A stretch of 64,000 nt of DNA from Micromonospora noduli (GCF_003264365.1 NZ_PYAK01000013.1:62001-126000), one strand, 5' to 3'; counted from the first letter of the stretch, positions 44,748-56,575 are shown. Translations and numbers: made by a program. The notes: generated by a model not told the origin, from the letters alone.

Positions 44748-46595
44748 TTACTCCGGGACGCGACGGTAGGCGCCGTCGCTGGCCGAGGTGGCCATCGAGG
44801 CGTACGCACGCAGCGCCGCCGACACGGGCCGCTGCCGATCGGTCGGCGTGTACGGCTTGTCGCGCTTCTCCTCGGCCACCCGGCGAGCCTCCAGCTCCTC
44901 GGCTGGCACGTTCAGCTCGATCGACCGGCCCGGGATGTCGATGACGACCTCGTCGCCGTCGCGGACCAGGGCGATCAGCCCGCCGGAGGCCGCCTCGGGG
45001 GAGACGTGCCCGATGGAGAGCCCGGAGGTGCCGCCGGAGAAGCGGCCGTCGGTGAGCAGCGCGCAGGACCGGCCCAGCCCACGTCCCTTGAGGAACGAGG
45101 TGGGGTAGAGCATCTCCTGCATGCCGGGGCCGCCCTTGGGGCCCTCGTACCGGATGACCACGACGTCCCCGGCGACCACCTGCTTGGCGAGGATCGCTGT
45201 CACCGCGTCGTCCTGCGACTCGTAGACCTTCGCCGGGCCACGGAAGGTCAGGCAGTCGTCGGGCACGCCGGCGGTCTTCACCACGCTGCCCTCGGGTGCC
45301 AGGTTGCCGTGCAGGATGGCCAGCCCACCGTCGGCGGAGTAGGCGTGCTCGCGGTCCCGGATGCAGCCGCCGGCCGCGTCGGTGTCCAGCGACGACCACC
45401 TGTTGGTGGTGGAGAACGGCTCGGTGGTGCGCACCCCGCCGGGGGCGGCGTGGAACAACTCGACGGCCGTCGGGGTGGGGGAGCCACCGCGCACGTCCCA
45501 GTCGGTCAGCCACTGCGCGAGGGAGGGGGAGTGCACGGCCCACACGTCCCTGTTGAGCTGCCCGGCCCGGTCCAGTTCGCCGAGGATCGCCGGGATGCCG
45601 CCGGCCCGGTGCACGTCCTCCATGTGGTAGTTCGGCGAGTTCGGCGCGACCTTGGCCAGGCACGGCACCCGGCGGGAGATCGCGTCGATGTCGCTGACGC
45701 CGAAGTCCATCTCCGCCTCGCGGGCGGCGGCGAGCAGGTGCAGCACCGTGTTGGTGGAGCCGCCCATCGCCACGTCCAGGGCGACGGCGTTCTCGAAGGC
45801 GGCCTTGGAGGCGACAGTGCGCGGCAGCACCGAGTCGTCGTCGCCGTCGTACCACCGCTTGGAGATCTCCACGACGGTCCGGCCGGCCTCGACGAAGAGC
45901 GACCGGCGGGCGGCGTGGGTGGCCAGCGTCGAACCGTTGCCGGGCAGCGCGAGCCCGATCGCCTCGGTGAGGCAGTTCATCGAGTTGGCGGTGAACATGC
46001 CGGAGCAGGAGCCGCAGGTCGGGCAGGCGGAGCGTTCGATCTCACCGAGCTGCTCGTCGGTGACCGCCTCGTTCGAGGAGGCGATCATCGCGTCGATCAG
46101 GTCGATCTTGCTGTGCACGACGCCCTCGATCGCCATCGTCTTGCCGGCCTCCATCGGGCCGCCGGAGACGAAGACGGTCGGGATGTTGAGCCGCAACGCG
46201 GCCAGCAGCATCCCGGGGGTGATCTTGTCGCAGTTGGAGATGCAGACCAGGGCGTCCGCGCAGTGCGCGTTGACCATGTATTCGACCGCGTCGGCGATCA
46301 GCTCACGGCTGGGCAGCGAGTAGAGCATGCCGCCGTGGCCCATCGCGATGCCGTCGTCGACCGCGATGGTGTTGAACTCCCGGCCCACCCCACCGGCCTC
46401 GGCGACCGCGTCGGCGACCAGGCCACCCATGTCCTTGAGGTGTACGTGACCAGGCACGAACTGGGTGAAACTGTTGGCGATGGCGACGATCGGCTTGCCG
46501 AAATCGTCGTCGGTCATCCCGGTGGCCCGCCAGAGGGCCCGGGCGCCGGCCATCGTCCGACCGTGTGTGGAGGTCCTCGACCGCAGCTCAGGCAT
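44748..46595 (-). CDS. ilvD: Dihydroxy-acid dehydratase
   Basis: 615 residues, the long (E. coli-like) form. It makes 2-oxo acids in valine, leucine and isoleucine synthesis, using an Fe-S cluster and magnesium. Cluster cysteines are in [11 protein letters not shown] and [25 protein letters not shown]-like [12 protein letters not shown] and [17 protein letters not shown] near the end are signatures. ATG 46595 starts the normal [19 protein letters not shown]; upstream ATG at 46607 and a start at 46664 are less likely. CATGCT-GGTATGC precedes the ATG directly and no Shine-Dalgarno is seen, so translation may be leaderless. It faces away from the GGDEF-EAL gene. Confidence 0.96.
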   Translation of the reverse strand: MPELRSRTSTHGRTMAGARALWRATGMTDDDFGKPIVAIANSFTQFVPGHVHLKDMGGLVADAVAEAGGVGREFNTIAVDDGIAMGHGGMLYSLPSRELIADAVEYMVNAHCADALVCISNCDKITPGMLLAALRLNIPTVFVSGGPMEAGKTMAIEGVVHSKIDLIDAMIASSNEAVTDEQLGEIERSACPTCGSCSGMFTANSMNCLTEAIGLALPGNGSTLATHAARRSLFVEAGRTVVEISKRWYDGDDDSVLPRTVASKAAFENAVALDVAMGGSTNTVLHLLAAAREAEMDFGVSDIDAISRRVPCLAKVAPNSPNYHMEDVHRAGGIPAILGELDRAGQLNRDVWAVHSPSLAQWLTDWDVRGGSPTPTAVELFHAAPGGVRTTEPFSTTNRWSSLDTDAAGGCIRDREHAYSADGGLAILHGNLAPEGSVVKTAGVPDDCLTFRGPAKVYESQDDAVTAILAKQVVAGDVVVIRYEGPKGGPGMQEMLYPTSFLKGRGLGRSCALLTDGRFSGGTSGLSIGHVSPEAASGGLIALVRDGDEVVIDIPGRSIELNVPAEELEARRVAEEKRDKPYTPTDRQRPVSAALRAYASMATSASDGAYRRVPE

Positions 46596-46706
46596 GCATA
46601 CCAGCATGACACCACCGGCGCGTCGGCCCACCCGGGTATCTGCCGTGTCCCAACAGATGCACACTCAGCCCCCCATGACGTGCGCGCATCCGGCACTCTT
46701 GGAGGC

Positions 46707-49079
46707 GTGCATTTTCCACCGGGCCTGGTCGCTGTCGCGGCGCTCAGCGGGCTCGTCGCCGCGGTGGCCGCCGTGCTGCTGACCGCCGTCGCCCGGCGGC
46801 GGACGATGCCGCGTCGACCGGCGCACGTGCTGCTCGCGGCGGCCGCCGGTGTTGCAGTGCTCAGCCTCCTGGCCGGGGTGGTCGCCGCGCTCAGTGCGAC
46901 CGACCACTGGGCCCACGAGCAGGGGCAGCGCACCGGTTGGGCGACAGCGGTGGCGATCGGCACGGCGGTGAGCGGGCTGGCCTTCGCCGCTGGTCTGCTC
47001 CGGCTGCCCGGGGTGGCCGCCACCGCGGCCGGAACGGCCCGGCTCGCACTGGACGGGCTGGTGATGGCGGCGGCGCTGTGGTTCGTCGGTTGGGTGCTCT
47101 TCTCCGAGCCCACCCGGTTGCTCGGTGCCGCCACCCCGATGGCCTGTCCGGCGATCCTGCTGGCCACTGTGAGCGCCGCGCTCGGTGCCGGGCTCGTCGT
47201 GATCGTCGTCTTCCGGGCGGCCAGGCCACGTCGAAGGCTCGCCGCGCTGGGCGCCGGCATCAGCGCGGTGACCTGCGGCGGTCTGGGTCTCAGCGCCGGG
47301 CTCTGCCAGGCCGGGCCGACAATGGCGCTGACCGGCGCGGCGGTGCTCGCCGCCGGTCTGCTGACCGTCGCGCTCGCTGTGTACCGGGCCGACCGGCCGG
47401 GGCAGATCGACCTGGACCTGGTCGGTAGCGACGGCGAGTACGCGATCGCCCCGATGCTGGCGATGGCCGCCTCGGCGATGTACCACCTCGTCCAGGACGG
47501 CCGGTTCACCGCGGCGGGCATCGTGGCCGGCAGCGTGGAGGGCTTCGCCCTGGTGGCGCGGCAGTACCTCACCCTTCGCGACGTCCGGGGGTACGCGGGG
47601 CGCCTGGCCGAGCGGGAGGCGCACTTCCGGGAGCTGGCGCACACCGATCCGCTGACGTCGTTGGCCAACCGGCGCGGGCTGCTCCGGGCGCTGCACCGCA
47701 ACGCCGCCGACCACAACCCGTGTGTGCTGCTCGGCCTGGATCTGGACGGCTTCAAGAACGTCAACGACATGCGGGGCCACGACGTGGGCGACGCCGTGCT
47801 GGCCGAGGTGGGCCGGCGGCTGCGTGGCAACCTGCGCCCCGGCGACGTGGCCGCCCGGCTGGGTGGCGACGAGTTCGCCGTACTCATGCAGGGCCGGCCG
47901 GTCGAGGCGGACCGGGTCGCCGAACGGCTCCTCGGGGTGCTCAACCGGCCCTACGACCAGCCGGAGGGGCCGGTCTTCCTGTCGGTGAGCATCGGGGTGG
48001 CCGACTGGGCCGACGAGCCGGACGTGGAGCTGCTGCTGCGCCACGCCGACCTGGCGTTGCGCTACGCCAAGCAGCGGGGCAAGAACCGGATCGAGCGGTA
48101 CGACGCCGCGTACGACCAACTGCTGCGTCGGCGTACGACGGTGGAGCACGAGCTACGCGGGGCCATCGACCGCGACGAGCTGCGGTTGGCGTTCCAGCCG
48201 GTGGCGTCGTTGCCGTCGGTGCGGCCGGTCGGCGCCGAGGCGCTGCTCCGTTGGCACCATCCCGAGCTGGGCAACGTGCGCCCGGACGAGTTCATCCCGC
48301 TCGCCGAGGAGTGCGGCATGATCGCCCCGCTCGGTGCCTGGGTGCTGCATCAGGCCTGCTACCAGCTCTCCCGGTGGCTGGCGGACGGGCACGACGTCTG
48401 GGTGTCGGTCAACGTCTCCCCGCGCGAGCTGCACGCCCCGGAGTACGTGGTCCAGGTCGCCGAGGCGCTGCGCGCCCACCACGTGCCGCCGCAGCGGCTG
48501 GTGCTGGAGGTCACCGAGCACGCCGTCGCCACCGACCTGGACGAGCTGATCCGCCGGCTCACCGCGCTGCGGTTGACCGGTGTCCGGATCGCGCTGGACG
48601 ACTTCGGGGCCGGCTACTCGTCGCTGGGGCAGCTGCGCCGGTTGCCGATCGACATCCTCAAGATCGACCACAGCCTGGTCGCCGAGCACGAGCCGGTCCG
48701 CCCGGTCGGCCAGGACGGCCCGGCGTTCGCCCCGATGGTCGACATCGTCATGCGCCTGGGCCACCAGTTGGGGCTGGAGGTGATCGCCGAGGGGGTGACC
48801 ACCCCGACCGAGTTGGCCGCGGTGGTGGCCGCCGGTTGCCGCTTCGGCCAGGGCGCGCTCTTCGGCTGGGGGGTGCCGGCCGAGCACCTGGAGGCGATGC
48901 TGGAGGCGGCCACATCCCCGGGTGCGCGTCCCGCTCCGGTGCCCGCGCCACGCCGTGCTCCAGGCGGGTCCGGGCAGCCCACCCCGCCTGCCGATGGCGC
49001 GTCGCCGGCCGACGCGCCGACCTCCGTTAACCAACATGTGGGATCAGTTGACTCATCGCGTGAGATGCGTCAGGCTTAG
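46707..49079 (+). CDS. GGDEF-EAL cyclic-di-GMP protein with multi-spanning N-terminus
   Basis: 790 residues. Seven or more hydrophobic segments occupy residues 5-265. GGDEF domain (about 310-480): [17 protein letters not shown] and an intact GGDEF at 386-390. EAL domain (about 485-745): AEALLRW (E511), [45 protein letters not shown] and VIAEGVTT, all catalytic residues present. A Pro/Ala-rich tail follows. GTG 46707 lies one base after GGAGG, an unusually tight spacing. The end of the gene contains the likely ilvB promoter. It lies between divergent ilvD and ilvB and shows the same domain order as the other two c-di-GMP proteins of this window. Confidence 0.92.
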   Translation: MHFPPGLVAVAALSGLVAAVAAVLLTAVARRRTMPRRPAHVLLAAAAGVAVLSLLAGVVAALSATDHWAHEQGQRTGWATAVAIGTAVSGLAFAAGLLRLPGVAATAAGTARLALDGLVMAAALWFVGWVLFSEPTRLLGAATPMACPAILLATVSAALGAGLVVIVVFRAARPRRRLAALGAGISAVTCGGLGLSAGLCQAGPTMALTGAAVLAAGLLTVALAVYRADRPGQIDLDLVGSDGEYAIAPMLAMAASAMYHLVQDGRFTAAGIVAGSVEGFALVARQYLTLRDVRGYAGRLAEREAHFRELAHTDPLTSLANRRGLLRALHRNAADHNPCVLLGLDLDGFKNVNDMRGHDVGDAVLAEVGRRLRGNLRPGDVAARLGGDEFAVLMQGRPVEADRVAERLLGVLNRPYDQPEGPVFLSVSIGVADWADEPDVELLLRHADLALRYAKQRGKNRIERYDAAYDQLLRRRTTVEHELRGAIDRDELRLAFQPVASLPSVRPVGAEALLRWHHPELGNVRPDEFIPLAEECGMIAPLGAWVLHQACYQLSRWLADGHDVWVSVNVSPRELHAPEYVVQVAEALRAHHVPPQRLVLEVTEHAVATDLDELIRRLTALRLTGVRIALDDFGAGYSSLGQLRRLPIDILKIDHSLVAEHEPVRPVGQDGPAFAPMVDIVMRLGHQLGLEVIAEGVTTPTELAAVVAAGCRFGQGALFGWGVPAEHLEAMLEAATSPGARPAPVPAPRRAPGGSGQPTPPADGASPADAPTSVNQHVGSVDSSREMRQA
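49048..49076 (+). promoter_or_regulatory. Probable promoter of ilvBNC inside the end of the GGDEF-EAL gene
   Basis: TTGACT at 49048-49053, a 17-base spacer, and CAGGCT at 49071-49076. Transcription would begin near 49083, at the start codon of the leader peptide. Confidence 0.5.
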
Positions 49080-49083
49080 CCGC

Positions 49084-49119
49084 ATGTCGTCGTACCGGTC
49101 GCTGCGAGTACTTACCTGA
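49084..49119 (+). CDS. ilvB leader peptide
   Basis: Eleven codons, [11 protein letters not shown], then TGA. Leu-Arg-Val-Leu-Thr sits just before the stop, using the rare codons CGA, GTA and CTT. The predicted transcription start is within a base or two of the ATG, so the peptide is probably translated from a leaderless end. The A of its TGA is the first base of the following hairpin. Branched-chain leader peptides ahead of ilvB are known in actinobacteria. Confidence 0.7.
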   Translation: MSSYRSLRVLT

Positions 49120-49178
49120 GCGCACTCTCCCTCACCGAGAGTGCGCTGGCCCCGTGCATCTGCACGAGGGCCGTTTTT
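49119..49178 (+). promoter_or_regulatory. ilvB transcription attenuator
   Basis: Two abutting hairpins. The first is AGCGCACTCTC (49119-49129) with GAGAGTGCGCT (49137-49147), 11 perfect pairs. The second is GGCCC-CGTGCA (49148-49158) with TGCACG-A-GGGCC (49161-49172), 11 pairs with one bulged A, followed by G and TTTTT (49174-49178). The second has the form of an intrinsic terminator and lies about 95 bases before the ilvB ATG. No clear alternative antiterminator pairing is visible by eye. Confidence 0.75.
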
Positions 49179-49267
49179 ATTGCCATCGGAACCTGGCGAG
49201 GCGGGCCCCGCCCGCGTCGCATCGCTTGACTAGCCACCAGCCACTCCAGCCGAAGGCCAGAACCGCC

Positions 49268-51147
49268 ATGACGAGACCAACGCCAGAGACCCTCGCCCAC
49301 ACCGCCCGCCGGGCCCGCGCGGCCGCCGACCCGACCCTCGACGTCGACCAGGCCGCCACGCGCACGGCCACCCCGGCCGTCCCGGCGGTACGGCCCGCCG
49401 CCGCGACCCCGATCTCCGGAGCCGGCTCGCTCGTGCGGTCCCTTGAGGCGCTCGAGGTCGACGTCGTCTTCGGCATTCCGGGTGGCGCGATCCTGCCGGC
49501 GTACGACCCGCTCTACGACTCGACGGTCCGGCACATCCTGGTGCGGCACGAGCAGGGCGCGGGGCACGCGGCGACCGGCTACGCGCAGGCCACCGGCAAG
49601 GTCGGCGTCTGCATCGCCACCTCCGGCCCGGGCGCTACGAACCTGGTCACCCCGATCGCGGACGCGTACATGGACTCGGTGGCGATGGTGGCGATCACCG
49701 GGCAGGTGGCCAGCCCGTTGATCGGCACCGACGGCTTCCAGGAAGCGGACATCCAGGGCATCACCCTGCCGATCACCAAGCACAACTTCCTCGTGCAGAA
49801 CGCCGAGGAGATCCCCCGGGTGCTGGCCGAGGCGTTCCACCTGGCCAGCAGCGGGCGACCCGGCCCGGTGCTGGTCGACATCCCCAAGGACGTGCTCCAG
49901 GCGCCGACCACCTTCTCCTGGCCGCCCACCCTGGACCTGCCCGGCTACCGGCCCACCCTGCACCCGCACGGCAAGCAGATCCGGGAGGCGGCGCGGCTGA
50001 TGGCCGCAGCTCGACGGCCGGTGCTCTACGTGGGCGGCGGGGTGCTCAAGGCCGGTGCCACCGACGGGCTGCGCCGGTTGGCCGAGCTGACCGGCATCCC
50101 GGTCGTCACCACGCTGATGGCGCTCGGCGCGTTCCCCGACTCGCACCAGCAGCACCTCGGGATGCCCGGCATGCACGGCACTGTCGCCGCGGTCTACGGG
50201 CTGCAGAAGGCGGATCTGATCATCGCGTTGGGTGCCCGGTTCGATGACCGCGTCACCGGCAAACTGGACTCGTTCGCCCCGGACGCGACTGTGGTGCACG
50301 CGGACATCGACCCCGCCGAGATCGGCAAGAACCGGCACGTGGACGTGCCGATCGTCGGCGACGCCAAGCACGTCATCGACGAGCTGATCGCCGCGGTGAC
50401 CGTCGAGCGGTCGGCGGGGCACACCGCCGACCTCGGTGACTGGTGGACGCAGCTCGACGACCTGCGCAACCGTTACCCGCTGGGTTACGACGAGCCGGTC
50501 GACGGGACCCTGTCCCCGCAGTACGTGATCAAGCGGCTGGGCGAGATCGTCGGCCCGGACGCGATCTTCGTGGCCGGGGTGGGCCAGCACCAGATGTGGG
50601 CGTCGCAGTTCATCTCCTACGAGAAGCCGTACACCTGGTTGAATTCCGGCGGCCTCGGCACGATGGGTTACGCGGTGCCGGCGGCGATGGGCGCCAAGGT
50701 CGGCAAGCCGGACACGGTGGTCTGGGCGGTGGACGGGGACGGCTGCTTCCAGATGACCAACCAGGAGTTGGCCACCTGCGCGTTGGAGGGCATCCCGGTC
50801 AAGATCGCCGTCATCAACAACGGCAATCTCGGCATGGTCCGGCAGTGGCAGACGCTCTTCTACAACGAGCGCTACTCCAACACCGAGCTGGGCACCCACA
50901 AGCACCGCATCCCCGACTTCGTCAAGCTCGCCGAGGCCCTGGGCTGTGTCGGGCTGCGGTGCGAGAGCGCGGATGACGTGGACAAGACCATCGCTGCGGC
51001 CATGGAGATCAACGACGCGCCTGTGGTGATCGACTTCGTGGTCGGCAAGGACGCGATGGTCTGGCCGATGGTCGCCGCCGGCACCAGCAACGACGAGATC
51101 ATGTTCGCCCGTGGCGTCCGCCCGGCCTTCGACGAGGATGACATTTA

Positions 51148-51148
<1 letters not shown>
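49268..51148 (+). CDS. ilvB: Acetolactate synthase, large subunit
   Basis: 626 residues. It condenses two pyruvates, or pyruvate and 2-oxobutyrate, in the first shared step of valine/leucine/isoleucine synthesis. The catalytic Glu is in [15 protein letters not shown]. The FAD domain follows ([15 protein letters not shown]). The thiamine motif is [16 protein letters not shown] to NNGNLGM. An N-terminal extension of about 50 Ala/Thr/Pro-rich residues precedes [12 protein letters not shown]. The start ATG 49268 has a distant AAGG. The stop overlaps ilvN (TAATG). Expression is likely controlled by the upstream attenuator. Confidence 0.97.
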
Positions 51149-52771
<1,623 letters not shown>

Positions 52772-52796
52772 CCCGTCCGAACGACGATCCACCGAC

Positions 52797-52876
52797 AGCC
52801 CCTGGGCTGGCGCTCTCCCCAGCGCCGCCCCGGGGCTGCCCGGCATGCTGCCGCCCGTCGATACGTCGGGCGGCAG
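52797..52876 (+). terminator. Two hairpins after ilvBNC
   Basis: The first (52797-52837) is an imperfect long stem of AGCCCC...GGCGCT with AGCGCC...GGGGCT. The second has CTGCCGCCCG (52848-52857) with CGGGCGGCAG (52867-52876), ten perfect pairs. Both fit terminators of the ilvBNC operon. Confidence 0.7.
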
Positions 52877-53163
52877 TGCTCGTGCGCCACGACTCACCCG
52901 GAGTGACCCGGGTCAAGGACGCCGCCGGTGCTCGGCGCGGCCGGCGCAACCGTGTCGGTGCGGTGAACGGCCGATGTCCGTCGCCCGACCGGGCGTGTGA
53001 GGGCACTCACCCCGAAGACCGGAACACGCCGACCAGCGGGGCCCCTACGATCGCCTGTAGGTGCAGCAGCCGGCACCTGACGGCCACGGCACGGATCAGC
53101 GCAGGGCGCAGTGCGGCGCCCCGCCGCCCGGGCCGATCGCAAACACGACCTCTACGAGGACCG
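52877..53163 (+). promoter_or_regulatory. serA upstream region
   Basis: The gap to serA shows a possible -10 box TACGAT at 53046-53051 and a 6-bp hairpin (AGGTGC 53059-53064 / GCACCT 53073-53078) in the leader. No convincing -35 box, leader peptide or riboswitch was found. The frame of serA is open upstream but shows no conserved protein. Confidence 0.35.
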
Positions 53164-54762
53164 ATGAATCCTGTCGTACTGATCGCCGAAGAACTCGCCC
53201 CCGCCGCCATCGAGGTGCTCGCCCACGACTTCGACGTCCGTCACGTCGACGGCACCGACCGTCCGGCCCTGCTCTCGGCGCTCTCCGAGGCCGACGCCGT
53301 CATCGTGCGCAGCGCGACCCAGATCGACGCCGAGGCGGTCGCCGCCGCGCCGCGACTCAAGGTGGTCGCCCGGGCGGGCGTCGGGCTGGACAACGTCGAG
53401 GTGCCGGCCGCCACCGCGCGGGGCGTCATGGTCGTCAACGCGCCCACCTCCAACATCGTCTCCGCCGCCGAGCAGGCCGTCGCACTGCTGCTCGCCGTCG
53501 CTCGTAACACAGCGAGCGCCAGTTCCGCGCTCAAGGCGGGGGAGTGGAAGCGGTCGAAGTACACCGGCGTCGAGGTCCAGGGCAAGACGGTCGGCGTGGT
53601 GGGGCTCGGTCGTATCGGGGTGCTCTTCGCGTCTCGTATCGCCGCGTTCGGCACCCGGCTGATCGCGTACGACCCGTACATCCAGCCGGCCCGTGCGGCG
53701 CAGCTCGGCGTCCGCCTGGTCGGGCTGGAGGAGCTGCTGCGGGAGAGCGACTTCATCTCTATCCACCTGCCGAAGACGCCGGAGACGGTGGGCCTGATCG
53801 GTGAGAAGGAGTTGGCGCTCGTCAAGCCCGGCGTTCGCATCATCAACGCCGCCCGTGGCGGGCTGGTCGACGAGCAGGCGCTCGCGGACGCGATCGCCGA
53901 GGGCCGGGTCGCCGGCGCCGGTGTCGACGTGTACAGCAAGGAGCCGTGCACCTCGTCGCCGCTGTTCGCCTTCGACAACGTGGTGGCCACCCCGCACCTG
54001 GGCGCCTCCACCCACGAGGCACAGGACAAGGCCGGTCTCGCCGTGGCCAAGAGCGTCAAGCTGGCGTTGCAGGGCGAGTTCGTCCCGGACGCGGTGAACG
54101 TGCAGGCCGGCGGTGTGGTCGCCGAGGACGTTCGGCCGCTGCTGCCGCTGGCGGAGAAGCTCGGCCGGGCGTTCACCGCGGTCGCCGGTGGGGTCGCCGC
54201 CAGCGTCACTGTCGAGGTCCGCGGTGAGATCGTCAGCCACGACGTGTCGGTCCTCAAGCTCGCCGCCACCAAGGGCCTGTTCAGCTCCGTGGTCGAGGAG
54301 CAGGTCACCTACGTCAACGCCCCGCACCTGGCCGCCGAGCGTGGCGTCGAGGTCACCCTGGCCACCCTGGCCGAGACGGCCGAGCAGCCGACCCTGGTCA
54401 CCGTGCGCGGCGCGCTGCCGGATGGCCGGACGGTCAGTGTCTCCGGCACTGTCACTCACTCCGGCGCCCGGGACGTGCTGAAGCTGACCGAGGTGGACGG
54501 CTTCGACGTGGAGATCGGCGCGGAGGGCATCCTGCTCTTCCTGCGCTACGCCGACCGGCCCGGTGTGGTCGGTACGGTCGGTACCCTGCTCGGCGAGTCG
54601 GGCATCAACATCGCCGCCATGCAGGTGGCTCGTCGGGAGGCGGGCGGTGAGACGCTGATGACGCTCACCGTCGACCAGGCGCTCGGCGCCGACCTGCTCA
54701 CCTCGGCCGCCGAGTCGATCGGTGCCACGGCGGCCAGCGCCGCCGACCTGCGCGACGAGTAG
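53164..54762 (+). CDS. serA: D-3-phosphoglycerate dehydrogenase
   Basis: 532 residues, the long form with an intervening ASB domain and a C-terminal ACT domain as in Mycobacterium tuberculosis. It oxidises 3-phosphoglycerate, the first step of serine synthesis. NAD site: VGVVGLGRIGVLFASRIAAF (20 residues). Catalytic Arg in INAARGGLVDE, Glu in DVYSKEP, His in TPHLGASTHEAQDKAG. The ACT domain starts ILLFLRYADRPGVVGTVGTL (20 residues) and should bind serine for feedback control. ATG 53164 has GAGGA just ahead. Confidence 0.97.
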   Translation: MNPVVLIAEELAPAAIEVLAHDFDVRHVDGTDRPALLSALSEADAVIVRSATQIDAEAVAAAPRLKVVARAGVGLDNVEVPAATARGVMVVNAPTSNIVSAAEQAVALLLAVARNTASASSALKAGEWKRSKYTGVEVQGKTVGVVGLGRIGVLFASRIAAFGTRLIAYDPYIQPARAAQLGVRLVGLEELLRESDFISIHLPKTPETVGLIGEKELALVKPGVRIINAARGGLVDEQALADAIAEGRVAGAGVDVYSKEPCTSSPLFAFDNVVATPHLGASTHEAQDKAGLAVAKSVKLALQGEFVPDAVNVQAGGVVAEDVRPLLPLAEKLGRAFTAVAGGVAASVTVEVRGEIVSHDVSVLKLAATKGLFSSVVEEQVTYVNAPHLAAERGVEVTLATLAETAEQPTLVTVRGALPDGRTVSVSGTVTHSGARDVLKLTEVDGFDVEIGAEGILLFLRYADRPGVVGTVGTLLGESGINIAAMQVARREAGGETLMTLTVDQALGADLLTSAAESIGATAASAADLRDE

Positions 54763-54781
54763 TAGACGACAAACACCGTGG

Positions 54782-54806
54782 GGGGCCTGGCGATTCGCCG
54801 GGCCCC
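54782..54806. terminator. Hairpin between converging serA and hypothetical gene
   Basis: GGGGCCTGGCGA (54782-54793) pairs with TCGCCGGGCCCC (54795-54806) with one G-U pair and a very tight loop. Confidence 0.7.
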
Positions 54807-54837
54807 TCGTCATTTCCCGTCCGTGCCGTCGGTCAGG

Positions 54838-55194
54838 TCAGCCGGGCAGCCGCGCCGGCGGCGGGTAGACCGAACCGTCCTGCGGGTCGAAGAGCATCAG
54901 ACCGTGCTCGCCGGCCAGCCGCTCGATGTCCAGTAGCACCTGGTCCGCGCAGGTCGGGTGCAGGTTCAGCTCGACGTGGTCGTGGGCCGCGTGCAGCGGC
55001 GCCACCGCCCACGGGCTGTTCGGGCCGGGGTGACGGTCCGGATAGGAGGCGGTGATCGCCCGGTAGAAGCTGACCACCCGCGGATCGGGGTAGCGGTCCA
55101 CGTGCCGCCCCTGCCGGCAACCGTTGACCGCTGTCCGCACGTCCTCGGGCGTCGCCCCGTCCTCCAGGGCCCACACGCTCAGATCGAAACTCAC
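54838..55194 (-). CDS. Conserved hypothetical protein
   Basis: 118 residues, not recognised as a named family. It begins SFDLSVWALEDGATPEDV and contains YRAITASYPD, HDHVELNLHPTC and LDIERLAGEHGLMLFDPQDG (20 residues), with a high Pro/Asp/His content and no membrane segment or signal peptide. Codon use and the strong third-position GC bias support a real gene. GTG 55194 has a TATCC stretch close upstream and no ribosome site. It stands alone between serA (convergent) and the ApbE gene on the same strand. Confidence 0.65.
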   Translation of the reverse strand: MSFDLSVWALEDGATPEDVRTAVNGCRQGRHVDRYPDPRVVSFYRAITASYPDRHPGPNSPWAVAPLHAAHDHVELNLHPTCADQVLLDIERLAGEHGLMLFDPQDGSVYPPPARLPG

Positions 55195-55450
55195 GGCGGA
55201 TAGCGTGCCATCCGGCGTTCACCATGTCGAAACTGCCTCGCCGCCGGTCAACCACCGATCACCGATGTCTCCGGTCACGACGGTCCGGTGTGGAGACTCT
55301 TGCGTCGAGTTGCGTCGATTCGCTAGCGTACGCACTGCGGTCACTGGCCGAGTTCGAGGCGCCGGCCCGTCTTCGGGTGGCGCGGTCGACGTCCGGCCCG
55401 ACCGGTCCGCACCCCTCGGTTGTGCGAGCCACGCGCACTCGTCGCTGACC

Positions 55451-55484
55451 GGCCCCCACTGTCGTTGCCGAGACCGTGGGGGCC
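55451..55484 (-). terminator. Hairpin after the ApbE-family gene
   Basis: GGCCCCCAC (55451-55459) pairs perfectly with GTGGGGGCC (55476-55484). It lies 20 bases past the apbE stop on the minus strand. The rest of the 309-base gap 55195-55503 holds a direct GCGTCGA repeat near 55303 but no recognised gene. Confidence 0.6.
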
Positions 55485-55503
55485 GATCGCGGGCCCGACC
55501 AGC

Positions 55504-56346
55504 TCAGCGACGGTGCGCGAAGAGCGCGCGATAGTCGGAGTTGCCCCGGAACCACGCCAGGCCGGTTGGGCCGGCGGCGTAGAGCGCGGTGGCGTAGGCG
55601 TCGGCGATCGTCAGGTCGGGGCCCACCACTGTGGCGGCGAGAAGGTGATCGGCCGGCTCGCCGGTGTGCGGGTCCACCACGTGCCCCTGCCGCCCGGTCA
55701 CCCCGGAGGTGCCGATCGCGCCGGCGGTCATCTCCAGCACCAGCGGCGCCCGCTCGGGTGCGGTCGGGTGGTGCACCGCGACCCGCCACGGTCCGCCGTG
55801 CGGCGCGCGGCCCCGGACGACGAGGTCGGCGCCGGCGAGTACGGCGTAGTCGTGGATGCCGGCGGCGCGCAGTCGCTCCGCGGCGCGTTCCACCGCCCAA
55901 CCGCCGAGCAGGCCGCCCGGGTCGAAGCCGCCGGGCACCGCCCAGGCGTCGAACCACCCGTCGGTGGCCGCGCGCATCGCGGCGCAGCGGTCCACCAGAT
56001 CGGCGAGCGGCGGGTACGACTCCGGGCTGATCTCGCCCCGACGCAGCCGGGAGACGAGGCTCTCCGGTCGGTTGGGACCGTAGGTGAGGTCGATGGCACG
56101 CAGCTCGGCGACGCTGTCCCGCAGCGCTTCGCCCACGCCCCGGCGGCCGAGCCACTCGGGGGCGTTGAGCAGCAGGGTGTACTCGGCGGTCGCGGTGCGA
56201 ACGGTGTGCTGCACAGCGATCCGGCCCTCGGTGGCCGCGGCCGGGTCGATCCGGTGCCGGCGGCTGCCGAGTCGAAGGTCCGGCCGGCGGTTGCGGAACG
56301 CGGACGGGTCCGGCCAGCGGGTCCGTGGCTGCTCGTCGATGCGCAT
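55504..56346 (-). CDS. FAD:protein FMN transferase (ApbE family)
   Basis: 280 residues. The family attaches FMN covalently to Thr of target proteins using FAD and magnesium. Motifs: FDPGGLLGGWAVERA (equivalent of the DPGGIAKGYA site), TSGVTGRQGHVVDPHTGEPA, and the metal-binding TIADAYATALYAAG. It has no signal peptide or lipobox, unlike the usual periplasmic ApbE lipoprotein. ATG 56346 has GAGGGG at eight bases; ATG 56367 is an alternative. No obvious flavoprotein target lies nearby. Confidence 0.85.
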   Translation of the reverse strand: MRIDEQPRTRWPDPSAFRNRRPDLRLGSRRHRIDPAAATEGRIAVQHTVRTATAEYTLLLNAPEWLGRRGVGEALRDSVAELRAIDLTYGPNRPESLVSRLRRGEISPESYPPLADLVDRCAAMRAATDGWFDAWAVPGGFDPGGLLGGWAVERAAERLRAAGIHDYAVLAGADLVVRGRAPHGGPWRVAVHHPTAPERAPLVLEMTAGAIGTSGVTGRQGHVVDPHTGEPADHLLAATVVGPDLTIADAYATALYAAGPTGLAWFRGNSDYRALFAHRR

Positions 56347-56575
56347 CGCATCTGCCCCCTCGCACATGGCGCCGCGTCACCGCGACCCCGTTGGTCAGCG
56401 GGCCCCCGCGACCCACTGAGCACTACCGTAGGCAGCGGAGATGACCGCCCCATGAGTCCCAGCTGAGAGGGTGCTGTGCATTCCCCAATCCCAAATCGTG
56501 GACGCAGCGTACCGGGAGGCGGGACGGCGACGTACCGTTGCCCCGAACGGAACCGTTGAGCAGAGGAGTGCGGTC

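Noticed and set aside
44673..46706. Very long plus-strand open frame running through the ilvD region into the GGDEF-EAL gene
   Set aside because: Codons opposite ilvD give low-complexity Gly/Arg/Asp/His-rich sequence without domains; it is open only because of GC bias. The real gene starts at 46707.
55224..55448. Small plus-strand ORF upstream of the ApbE terminator
   Set aside because: Ser/Arg-rich composition, no ribosome site, no third-position codon bias in that frame, and no homologue recognised.
55195..55503. Possible RNA gene in the gap between the hypothetical gene and apbE
   Set aside because: Only a terminator hairpin and a short GCGTCGA direct repeat are visible; no tRNA cloverleaf or known RNA motif.
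56440..56500. CTGAGAGGG near the leuB upstream region, reminiscent of a thiamine riboswitch core
   Set aside because: The other conserved TPP elements (the ACCUGA stretch and P4/P5 arms) are missing, and neither neighbour is a thiamine gene.
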